Under the pieces are notes generated by a model. It saw only the letters and a list, made by a program, of their open reading frames with translations, searched no databases and was not told where the DNA came from. From Lates calcarifer (Eukaryota > Chordata > Actinopteri > Centropomidae), in the NCBI RefSeq assembly GCF_001640805.2, contig NC_066833.1:3820471-3884470 (forward strand): DNA of 64,000 nt. Reading direction: 5' to 3'. This document shows, piece after piece, positions 31,401 through 42,500 of this stretch. Both the position numbers and the translations under genes were made by a program. Numbering within the stretch: the first letter of the stretch is position 1; the number at the start of each line of letters is the position of its first letter.

Positions 31401-34400
31401 CATTTGTTGGTGTGATACAGTAGCTAATGGGGCTCTAAATAAACTTTTCTATTTTTATCAAAATTCTCTTGAAAATGTTGTTATTCCTCTTTTACTACTT
31501 CACTGAAAAGTAAAATGTCTCCTTTGGTGTGAGCCCATTCTAGCCTCAAATGTGCAAATGGTTAATTATTTACATATCTAGCAGTAACAGAGCAACATTA
31601 GAGGGAAATATCTGGCTCTTAAGCTGCAACATGCTCCACAAGGTAACCAGCTGCTCTTTAACTGTGTCTGTCTGGTGTTTGTTGCTGAGCAGGTAGTGGA
31701 CAGAGGGTTTTAAGAGCTTTTAGTCTGACAACAGCTGCCTGCTGCTGCTGAAAATGATTCAAATAGAGCAAGTGAAAGTGAACCAAAACAAATAATGAGC
31801 TGAAATTCTTCATGAAGCTCGATTGAGCCAAAAGGAGCTGCAGATTCAGCCGGCAAATGTCTGTAGGTTAATCACTACCAGAGACAACTTTCACATTGCC
31901 AAACTGTCCTCTGATATGATTATAAAAATACAGATTACAGTAGCTTTAATCTTTTCTGTAACAAACATTAAGGGGACAGGAACTCTTGAGAACAACGACT
32001 AGTTTTCTATGATTTCCATCTACACAAAGCCTAGTGCTAATAACCTATAATAACTATAAATCAAGATCAAAGCTGCAACATAAGCCTTTATTCCTGGAGA
32101 AGAGGACACTTTAAATGGAAGCCTTCTTGCAACACCTCCCAAGCATTAGTCACTGAAATCAAACAGGTAACAGTTGCCTGTAAACCAAAACGGAACAAGG
32201 TCAAGGGCACCAAATTTACTACTAGCCTGAAAGACCTAAAACCCTGCGCAGCCTAACTACCTGGTCTTGCTCAACCCAGTTCTGTGACTTCCTGCCTGTC
32301 TACGTTTCATACATGTAGCCTACTTTCTGTTTGGAGAGAACCTGCAGAATTAGATCAATGACTGGACTTCAGTTTTCCAGCAGCAGACAGTTTTTCTGAC
32401 ACACTGTCTGACATACTGAGTCCTGGCTGGAAAAATACAATAAATATTTGATCCCACGACAACTGTTGAGCTGAACAATTGACAGCTCTTTAAACAACTG
32501 ACATTGGAAATGTCAATTGTTTCAGTCAATTGTTGTCTAAATTTAAAGTCAAGTTAAATTTAAAGTTACTACAGTTCAAACAAAATCAGTCATTTGTAGA
32601 AGTCACATTGGGCTCTGACAGCAGGTTCCTTCACTTTTAATCAACCAAACCAATGATCAAAATATTATTAAGTGATTAGTCAGAATAATCTTAATAATAA
32701 TTTGAAGGGCCTCAAGTAATTATTATTTCCTTATTGATCTGGCAATTATTTTCTCCACTGATCAATTTGTCAATGAAATGTCAAATAATAATATTTATTC
32801 AAAGTTATAATTTCCCACAGTCCAAGGTAATACATTCAAATAGACTAGTTGGTTTGTGTTAAATCAACAGTCCAAACCCTGAACATATTCAGTTTACTCC
32901 CTGATATCACTTTTGAGAAGCTGCAAATATTTAGCTTTTTTGTTTCAGAAAAACGACAAGGATTCACAAAATTATCAAAATAGTTGCAAATTAATTTTCT
33001 ATCGATAGACTGATCAATCAACTAATCATTGCAGCTTTCAGTTCTATTTCCAGCATTTCCAGCCAGAAGGATCACTCAGTCAGATTGTCCCTGACACCAT
33101 GAATGGGAGGACTCTGTTAATCCTGGATGGTTAAAAAAAAACTGGCTTGTAAACTCAGCAGAGGTTTATGAACATATAATTCAAATTATGCTACTCGTGA
33201 CAAAAGCAGCATCCAGGGTCACTGTGACTGACTGATTTGTGCCTGGCCGTCACCCATGGCACCTGTGGCACCCCGTCCCACGATGTCCCTGGCACTGGAT
33301 GGTGTGGAAGCACAACACAACTCTCAAAGTGTATGTTTAGCTTTAACTACCCATTATGTCACCGCTTAATGTGATGTGACAATATCAATGTCATCATTAG
33401 CTTAAACCCATGAAACCTATTCTGTGCTTCTCACGATGTGCTGCTTCAAATTCCTGTTGCAATACTGGCTCTGCAGGTCACTTCAAAGAGAGTCCATTCA
33501 CCACTACCTGAAATGTGATATAGCCGACACATGGTACTGACCTCAAACTGACAAGTTCGTGCCAGCATACAGAGTTAAGTGTTACACCTGACCCCAAAAG
33601 GGCGCAGATGCAGGACAAAATCTGAACATTCCACCTCCCTTTTCCTGAAAAAACACTAATAAACAATTTATTCTTTTCCTAACATTGTGCGAGAGGTGAA
33701 CTTGGATTTCAGTTGAGTTCTCCCCTCAGGAAAGTACTGGCAGTGGTCTTATCTTACACCTTTCAGCTGGCACGCAAAAAACCCCTTCCTCCCAAGGACT
33801 TAAACCCCAGAAAAAAATGGCTGTCCTGAGATAACGCAAACCATCATACAGATGCAACAGTTCTTCTGTCAAGTAGTTAATATCCATAGCTCACTTTTGC
33901 ACTACATTAGACGGTTAGGCTGCAGTGGTGGCATGTAATTTATTTAGAATTTAGCCCAGGTTTTGTCAGGTATTTAAATTTTCTGCCACTTCATACTGAA
34001 AATATTGTACTTTTAACTGCACTACCTTTATCTGACAGGTATAGTTACTAGTTACTCTCCAGACTAAAAGTTGAATTATAAAACATATAAATAATAATAA
34101 TAATAATAATAAATAAAAGATTACTCAACCTAACAGTATATTGTAGTGGTTATCATCTTGATGCTAAAACATGTATAACAACAAGTAATTATGATGTTCG
34201 AGGAATCAGGTGATATGGAGGCATGTGCTGGAGGAATCATATGAATGTTGAATGTTAATGGTAACTCTTTATTTTAAGTTCCCTATTTAGTATTTATAAA
34301 TGTCTTATAACACACTATAATATATATTTTAAGCAGATATAATATTTAGCAATATGTTTAGGACTAATGAAAATCCCCCTGGAGAAAATACCACACACTT

Positions 34401-35551
34401 GTAATAATAATGTCTTCATAGAATATGTTGTAATTGTTGACAAATCCGGTATATCAGCGGTGAAGTGTAACTGATTAACTTTATACTTAAAGTTAAAGTA
34501 CAATTTTTACTTACTTACTCCATTTCCATTTTATGCTACACTACACTTCTATTCCATACTCTACATTTTTGACACCTTTAGTTACTAGTTACTAACTAGA
34601 ATATTTTCACACTGTGGTATCGGTACTTACACTTAAGTAAACGCTTGAGTAAAAACGCTTAGTTGCATTCCACCACTACAGTACTTGTCTACAACTGTAA
34701 CTTAGGTAGCAATTTATTAGGAACATTTGGCTAAAACTAAAGCGGACTAAAACATCAATTTTGCAATAAATCCTCCTTCACGAAGGTTAGGATGTTCCGT
34801 GATTGTCGAAGCTGTATCAAACGGGTGTCTTAACTTGATGGTCACTTTAAAGGCTGCAGTTTGTGGTGCTGCTGAACTGTATTGCATACAGGTGTTTCAA
34901 CTATTTTGTCCACCCCATTTATTTCAATAAGGGTAAACAATAAAAACACCTCTCTGCAGTTCAACAACACCTCAAAGGTTTGCTTGAGCATTGCACTTAG
35001 GTAAAAATGCTTAGCTGCATTCCACCACATAAGTACAGTATTTACACACAACTTACATAAAACTGTATTTACAACATATTTATATCATTACAGCTTGTTA
35101 TGATTCTCTACAGGAGCCTCCACCTGTTGGTGCCCACAAGAGGAGTTATAATGGTTGACAAATACATTAGTTAAGACTTCTGTGTACAACTACGTTTCAG
35201 ATTGTTGTAAACCATTTATGAAATGTTTGTATCCTACTTATCAATGCTAAACAGAGGAACTTCAAGTGTCACCACGTTAGTTAGTTGTCTTAGGTGTTAA
35301 GGTGTTACTAGTTTGAGTTCTTTTGTTTGCTACGTATTAAGGTCTAACCTAAGCTAAGTGAATGTTTTAAGTAATGTTAACGGCTACCTCAGCTTCGTTT
35401 GTCACACTCTACACTTTCCAGGTTTTGTCGAAAGTAAAGAGATAAAATTTTACCTGACGTTGTTCTTGGTCTGTAAATCCCTGCTGGCTACAGAAGGTAA
35501 CTGTTTCAAGCACTCAGCTATTTTTCTCAAGCTCCGTCCGCCTCTCGCCAT
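28405..35551 (-). CDS. coq10b: COQ10B, coenzyme Q-binding protein, copy 1 (intact)
   Basis: START-domain lipid-binding protein of the mitochondrial inner membrane, needed for coenzyme Q function in respiration. Five exons on the minus strand: 35551-35454, 31034-30879, 30192-30000, 29873-29772, 28572-28405. They join in frame to 717 nt, 238 residues plus stop, the same length as human COQ10B. The start [10 protein letters not shown] is basic and helix-like, as expected for a mitochondrial presequence. Exon 2 ends [12 protein letters not shown], exon 3 holds [20 protein letters not shown], exon 4 has [14 protein letters not shown], and exon 5 ends [12 protein letters not shown]; all are family signatures. 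[11 protein letters not shown] resembles COQ10B more than COQ10A. It is divergently arranged with SF3B1 (1 kb between start codons), as in human. A retroelement sits 6 bp into intron 4. Confidence 0.95.
28795..28990 (+). repeat. Probable 'ggtgggaatctttagc' repeat inside COQ10B intron 4
   Basis: The start ctaggggtgggaatctttagc and the following gattctcgcaattt resemble a common fish DNA-transposon-derived repeat. The rest is too diverged to delimit. The same sequence is in copy 2 near 47080-47260. Confidence 0.35.
29559..29779 (+). mobile_element. Non-autonomous retroelement with 14-bp target-site duplication at the COQ10B exon-4 donor (copy 1)
   Basis: A 193-bp insert (29573-29765) is flanked by identical 14-mers gcttacagcaaaat at 29559-29572 and 29766-29779. 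The insert contains an inverted repeat (atctcaaggaaagttttaat and its complement near 29709-29734), the motif agaagacgtttcacctctcat, and ends in tgacctggatgaatgagaat, all typical of one fish repeat family. The duplicated 14-mer spans the last 8 bases of COQ10B exon 4 and its GTAAGC donor, so the donor now exists twice. Confidence 0.75.
32661..33040 (+). repeat. Teleost 'attaatcg...cattgcagct' interspersed repeat (copy 1)
   Basis: The internal blocks cattcagtttactccctgat, gagaagctgcaaatatttag and the terminal atcaactaatcattgcagct match the family consensus order. The equivalent stretch in copy 2 is 50926-51300. Confidence 0.55.
33983..34680 (+). repeat. Teleost 'tacttaagtaaacgcttgag' interspersed repeat (copy 1)
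   Basis: Carries ccattttatgctac, attgtacttttaactgcact, acctttatctgacag and the end cttaagtaaa...ttccaccactacag. Two overlapping or nested copies are likely, since the tatctgacag block precedes the ccattttatgc block. Confidence 0.55.
34845..34990 (+). repeat. Probable teleost interspersed repeat fragment
   Basis: The string aggtgtttcaactattttgtccacccc followed by caataaaaacacctctctgcagttcaacaac is a recurrent fish repeat. Open frames over it are repeat translations. Confidence 0.4.
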
Positions 35552-36060
35552 CTTCCCTTCTTTGATGGATCTCTCCGCTCCCTGTCAGGCATCAGTGCCC
35601 GTAGATTCAGTACCGCCCCCCTGCAACGCCACGCCCTCTTCAAAAGTTGGTCTGCCATAGGACCAAACGCACCCTCCGAACGTTCTCCATTGGCCAGTCT
35701 TGCCGTTCGTCAGACGGCGCTGCTGTCGTATTGTGCCTCGCGCGCACGACCGCGCGCCCGCAGGAATGTCACGAGATGTTGGCTCAGGATCAGGTTGCAC
35801 TGTAGTGTAACCTTACTATGCACCGCCGATTGGCCCAATACATCTAGGGCGGCGCCTGCATGTATAGGTCAAATTCCTACGCAGTCTATGAGTCCAATAT
35901 GTTAATACGTACAATGTTACCTGCCTCTTAAGATAACTTTGTTAAAAACAAGTTTTTTTTAACTGCTCTTGAGAGTTAGAAACTTACCTTATTAACGGGG
36001 ACGCCCTGCTAGGCAATCGGTCTTAATTTACACATCCAAGTTAACTTTGCTTTAAGGTTA

Positions 36061-36087
36061 CACACACACACACACACACACACACAA
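36061..36087. repeat. (CA)n microsatellite
   Basis: About 13 CA units in the COQ10B-SF3B1 promoter region; the counterpart at 54311-54336 is similar in length. Confidence 0.9.
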
Positions 36088-36364
36088 TCACTGTGTGGTT
36101 ATTGATTTATAATCTGGCAAACATTTCCCATAATCAGTTACAGCTATTATATTATTTTGGTTTAAAGAGGCTGATTGTAATAATAATAATATTAATAATA
36201 ATAATAATTTGAAATGGGTCATTTTACACAATTAGTGCTTTCACTCTCTGTTCCTAAAGTACATTTTGATGGCAATAATTTAGTACCTTAAAGTAAAAAC
36301 TTGAAAGCACTACTGAGTATGTTTCCACAATGGTATTGATAGTTTTAATAAAGTAAATTATCAG

Positions 36365-36369
<5 letters not shown>

Positions 36370-36427
<58 letters not shown>

Positions 36428-36440
36428 TATATATATATAT
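36370..36440. repeat. (AT)n microsatellite with an internal ACACAC
   Basis: An AT run of about 46 bases, a short ACAC interruption, then a further 18 bases of AT, 110-180 bases upstream of the SF3B1 ATG. The counterpart in contig C has only about 17 bases. Confidence 0.9.
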
Positions 36441-36553
36441 GTTTACAATTAGTGATCAAGAACCATGTTAAAACTGATCTGAGAGCAGCTCGGAAGAGAC
36501 GGAAGTTTGGATTAACGCACATCCGGTTTCAGACTCCAGCAACCATCACCAAA

Positions 36554-39500
36554 ATGGCGAAGATCGCCAAAACGCACGAAGGTAAATTATTTGGAAAAAA
36601 TCATAAACAGCCTCCTTTTCAGATGTCTGTTTCACAATAGCATATATCGGGAATTGTTACTGTAAATGCTGCAGTGTCTGTAGCACGGATTGATGCATGA
36701 ACTTGTTGTTTTTAAACGTGATCCGCGGCAGGCCGTGCTACGACACAATGCGGACGGTTTAGATAATGGCGCTGGTTTGTAGCTCGTTAGCTTTAGTTAG
36801 CCACCAGCACTGTGCAGCATTTATCGTTTTTTAGCGGTTATTTTGTTTATATGTAACGTCACCACGATACCAATCGGCGTCCATTAAAACACACGTTTTG
36901 CCATACAACTAGCTCTCAGTAATAGCTATTTATTTACTGCTGTTTGACTGTTGTGGCGCCTTTCATACGGCTAACCCAGTTGACAACACGACTCGACCTC
37001 ACGTTACCAATATGTCCACACGACGCTGAAGTTCTCCAGCTTTCTCAAGTCTGAAACTGTGTTTTTAACAGTCGCCAGCTTCTCTGTGATAATGTGGTCC
37101 ATGACTGCTAAGTTTAGCAATAGTGGTTTCCGAGCCGGGCCTGATCAGATGTGGTCAATATTGGAGCAAAAAACTAAAATCCCAATGTTTTCAGTTTTCA
37201 TCAATATAATTAAAGTTTCATTGATTTAAAGATGTGTTTTAAGCCGTGTAAAGTCTTAGACTATGATGAACACTCTTTCACGACAGTAAAATCATTAGAG
37301 AGTTGCTGCTCACTATTGTTATTTGCGTTTCCCTCACGTTTCTCCTTAACTAGCAAAGCAGGGGCATCTGATTTGTTGGAGCTGCTGTTTGCTAATGTGT
37401 TCTCTTGCGATCAGTATATAATGTAAAAGACATGTTTATATTTTTTATTACATTGCTGTGATGCCTACGGGAAAATACAGTATAAAAGAAAGGTGCTCAG
37501 TTTACACTTTGCCTTTGGCAGACGGCTACACCCACTCTCCAGGAATTTAATTATATCTTATTTGCATCTTCTATTTAATGGTATTAATTTGAAATAAGGG
37601 AAAGAAAAATTATCTATGTATCAGTAGAAAACAAATACACCATTCTCAAATGCACAGCTTTGGAAGGTTTCTAGTGTCATCCAAAGAGGAAAATACACAG
37701 CATAATTTTTCCCATATTCGCGTATTTTGTACAATGGAGTTTAATCTTTTGGCAGTTCTCCAATCTCTCACCCTCTCTTGTTTATTTCCTGCAGATATCG
37801 AAGCCCAGATCCTGGAGATCCAGGGGATGAAGGCCTCCTTGCTGGCGGAGGATGGTGAGCAGGGAGTGGGCCTCGACTCCACTGGCTTTTATGACCAGGA
37901 GATCTATGGAGGCAGTGACAGTCGCTTTGCCGGATATGTCACATCCATCGCTGCCAACGAACAGGAGGATGTAAGTGTTTCCCTACCCAGAGCATAGATA
38001 CATGTTCCTAAAGTTTTTACAGTGTAATGTAGAACTTAAGGCCCACATCTGAAGCAGTGAGCCAAACACATGGCTTTGCATCAGTCATTTCCATTGGCTC
38101 CATGGGGGAAACAAGCTGAAATGCTGATTATGAATAGAGGAATCTATTAAGCTACCCATTTACATGAATAGCCTAATTAATGTTACAACAGGAGCTAATT
38201 TCTCTCATCTAAGTTAATTTTCTCCCTTAAATTTGGTGCCAGCAGCTGCAAATGGAAGTGTGTTATGTTGTGTAGATATTGCAAGCATCCCAGTTCTTTT
38301 ATTAATTACTCACAACAGTTTGGCAGAGTGTCAAAAGGCAAAACTATGCACAATGTTACATTTTCTGATATTCATGGGTCATCAAGTGAAGTTTCTTCAG
38401 CTTTTTGCCTTCAAATCTAACCTAATTTGAGTCTCACAGCAGCCAAGTCCAAGTGAAGTCCTTCGTTGTCTAAACAGTGTTGTGTTATCAATTTCCAATC
38501 TGTTGCAATTCCATTATTTTTTTCTGGAGCTTGATTGCTCCCCTTTGCCTGTCGCATATGAGCTAGGAGAGTCTTGCCATTTTGGTGAGATTTGACTAGA
38601 CTCCTGTTTCTCTCTTTCCTCAGGATGATGAAGACGATACATCGACAAGCCTGTTGGGTCAAAAGAAGCCAGGGTACCATGCACCAGTGGCAATACTCAA
38701 TGCCATTCCTCAGTCAGATGAGCAAGTATGTGTTAATTTATCGTTTCACAAATATCAGCTTTCATCCCTGTCTTCTTTGATTCATACACTTACACATTTT
38801 ACCCCATCTTCGTTTTGCAGTACGATCCATTCGCAGAGCACCGTCCACAGAAGATCGCAGAACGGGAAGATGAATACAAAGCCCGGCGCAGACAGATGAT
38901 CATCTCCCCTGAGCGTCTCGACCCCTTTGCAGACGGTAAATTTAGCCATTTTTTGTTCTCATTACATCTTCCCCATTTCCTCCCCCTGTCTCACGGTTCA
39001 CTTTTTTGTGACCCCCCCATGACTACCAATGGTTTCACACCCATAGTTTTGCTGTTCAACCCTTCGACCACAATGCAATAACTTGCTTCCCAGACTCGAT
39101 GCCTTCCCTGTGGTCAATCCTGCGCGGTCAAAGAATTTTTTGTGTCTTGGTTGTACCTTTTCCTCCTAACGTGTGATATGAATTTGCACCAACTTTCAAC
39201 TTTGCCAGAAATGTCAGTGTGGGGTCATAGTTTGTTTTTAGCATGTTTGATGTGGAAAAATATTATTGCAATGATTTTGATATGTAAAATAAAAGGGTTA
39301 CCCTGGTGTGTGCAGTAAAATAAAGCTAAACCCACTGTAGGGTTACCATGCTTTTCAGTGGGATAGGTGGTTAGGTGTGAAATGTTCAAAGGGGTAATTC
39401 ACCTAACAAACATGGGTCGCAGATGGGTTGTGTGTGAGTCGAAGGGTTAACAATCCCATGTTAGCGTCATCTTAAATTATGATGGGAAAGTGCAGTGTCT

Positions 39501-42500
39501 TCTTGTCTTAGCATATGAAGAAGAGGAAGTTTGAAGGTTAGCTATGGTGTAATTGACCTGCTAATGTGCTGCGCTATGCTGTGCTGTGCACAGTAGCTGA
39601 TGCTAAACAATAACCGTTTTGCTCATAGACAGAGCTATAGATCCCAAGACAGGCAGAGGAGAGAAATGGGTTTCTTATGGCGGAGTCAACCCAGAGTCAT
39701 TAGAGTTATATATAAGAACATAAAAGTTATCAAGAATTTGTCAGTCAATGTCTTTTGGAAACTTAACCACCACTGCTGGCTTGCCAGATATGATGGATAT
39801 ATGAAGTCCTTGGACAATGCATAACAAGGTAATTGTAAGTTACTTATAAGTGCAGCCAGCTTTTCTCACAGATCTGGAGATCATAATTTCTAGGCTCATT
39901 GAGGTTGACTTTATGTAGCTTATCATGAACTAACCACTCTTATAGTTTCAAACTGCCTGGAAATGGCACTGTAACTGTAGGAACATGCTAGATTTAGCAA
40001 CAAACAATAATTATGAGGCAGCCAGTTTCTTTCTTTCCATTTTTATTGCATCTTCACTCCCCAGAGCTTAAATGGCCTGAATGTTTCAGGTTGGTCTAGG
40101 TAGGGCTTAAATGAAGCCTGCATGTAGAGAGAGCTCTTTGTACAAAGTTGTTGTGTAAATATATTTTTATTTTACAACTCTCTCTGTAAAATAGAAATAT
40201 GTTATCAAGAAAATTGTGTACCACGATACCACAGGCCCATACTAACTGTCCTTAATTTCTCTCCTACAGCAGTACTGCTTTGCCAGTCCTGTACTGCACT
40301 CTGTTAAGGGTGCAGCAACTCATCCTGTGTAGGTTATGGGGAACACAGAGAACTGTGAACTTGTCAGTTTGGTCAGGGTCCACTGGCTGCTTGTTTGGGG
40401 CCTTTGAGGGGAATCAGATGCAGCCCAGCTACAACAAACCCCAACCCCCTGAGAGCCTCTTTTAAGCTTTTATATTTGGCTTATCACTTTCCAACAAATT
40501 TTGATAAAAATTTCCCATGTATATACGATGGAAAATTACTGCCCAAATATTTGACTGCGTATCTGTGCTTTATTTTATCAGTTACCTTTGTCCTGGAAAG
40601 GAAGTCAAGATCTAAATGTATGACGATTAAATACTGACCAGTGCTGTTAAGAGTCATTGTGGTGCTGGCATGTCATATCATCTTATATTGACAGTTGGGC
40701 TTGATTTATCATTATCATTTGCCTCATTTTATATTTTAATGCAAAGTAAATACTTCTGTATTTGACTGTAATGTGGTAATTCCATTCCTAGACAAAAATC
40801 TTGACTTCATTTTTATCTGCTAGTTTAATTAATTAGGAATCTGGACCACAGGGTCTCACATTAATTTTTTTCCTAGTTTTGAGGTTGTGCCCCAAGAAGA
40901 TACTTTGTTTTTTGAGTGCCATAAATCAATGCAACACAGGTGGTATACTGTTGTGTGTGAGTTCAAACCCTTTTCCAAAGTGTTACTAATGGTAAAGAGA
41001 AATTTTCTAGGCTTCTTTTCTGCCGGTTGAAGTCTGACTGCAGAAGGACCCTTGGCACTGAAAGTGTACGTATTCTGAAGAGCACAGCCCAGGACCCCTG
41101 CATCAGTGATGGCTATAACTTCTTAATCCACTTAAAGAAAACACCACAACCACAGCTCTTCTCTCTATGTATCTGCTTGTTTTTCATTAGAATGCTATGA
41201 CTGTATGTAAGAAAGACAAATGTATATTTGTATGTAATTCAGTAGGAATTGTTTTGTGATTCAACTGTTTAATAAAACAGGAACATAAGTTAATCTGTTG
41301 GTAAAGAGTCAGGGTTAGCTGGCTGTGTTTGTGCTTGCTGTGTTTGTAATCACTTGGGTCCCTGGAGTGTGTACTGATGAGTGTCCTATGTTCTTGTTCG
41401 TGCTCTTTCGCGCAGGGGGCAAAACGCCGGACCCCAAGCTGCAGGTCAGGTCATATGTGGACGTCATGTTAGAGCAGAACCTGTCCAAAGAGGAGGTAAG
41501 CAGCTACCCACTGTTCGTTCTCTTTGAACATAAACTGCAAACTACTTCCACACAGCCTGTAGAGAGTCCTGTCCTTTGTTGCAGTGCAGTTGTATCGTTA
41601 ATCCTGATGTTTGTGCCTTTTTTGCACCCAGAGAGAGATTCGTCAGCAGCTGGCAGAGAAGGCCAAATCAGGGGACCTGAAAGCTGTCAACGGGTCCGCT
41701 GCCACCCAAGCAGTCGCAAAACGCAAGCGTCGCTGGGACCAGACAGCAGACCAAACCCCCTCTAATGCTACACCCAAAAAGATGTCCAGCTGGGACCAGG
41801 CTGACACCACTGCTGAGGTGAGCCAAGATTATTACCTGGCTAGAAATATTATGGTAAATTTATTGTTATTATAAGTGTTCAGTATAGTGTAACTTGGTGG
41901 AGTCCAATGATGTGGAATATTTTCTTCCTTTCTGGTCCCTTGTAGACTCCAGGACACACCCCTGCACACACCCCTTCAAACAGCAGATGGGACGAAACCC
42001 CTGGCCGCCCTAAAGGCAGTGAGACCCCAGGAGCCACTCCCAGTACCCGCATGTGGGACCCCACTCCCAGCCACACACCCGCAGGCGCTGCCACCCCTGG
42101 CAGGGACACCCCTGGCCACGCCACGCCTGGCCACGGTGGAGCCACAGGTAGTGTACGCAAGAACCGTTGGGACGAAACCCCAAAGACAGAAAGAGAGACT
42201 CCGGGACACGGGAGTGGTTGGGCTGAAACCCCACGCACAGACAGAGGAGATGAGTCGGTGGGCGAGACTCCAACCCCAGGGGCCAGCAAGAGGAAATCTC
42301 GGTGGGATGAAACCCCTGCCAGTCAGATGGGATCCTCAACGCCACTGCTCACCCCCGGAAAGACTCCCATAGGAACACCAGCTATGAACATGGCTACTCC
42401 AACACCAGGTAAACAAGCTCATTTCTGTTTTGTTCCTTGGGACTCAGGAAAGATTTGCTGAAGCCAATGGCAATCCAGGCAATAATATTAGATGGTGTTA

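Larger units (their letters stand above)
31035..35453 (-). other. COQ10B intron 1 (copy 1)
   Basis: A 4.4-kb intron with no supported exon. It holds two well-preserved teleost repeats (32661-33040 and 33983-34680), another repeat fragment near 34845-34990 and a short TAA microsatellite (about 34090-34112). Confidence 0.6.
35552..36553. promoter_or_regulatory. Bidirectional promoter region of COQ10B and SF3B1 (copy 1/B)
   Basis: 1.0 kb between two divergent start codons. The COQ10B side (about 35530-35860) is CpG-rich and has CCAAT-type boxes (ATTGG at 35689 and 35829). The SF3B1 side has an ETS-like CCGGAAGT-type site (cggaag near 36499 and catccggtt near 36520). Both start codons sit in a YY1-like AAnATGGCG motif. 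A CA microsatellite (36061-36087) and an AT microsatellite (36370-36440) lie between. Confidence 0.6.
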
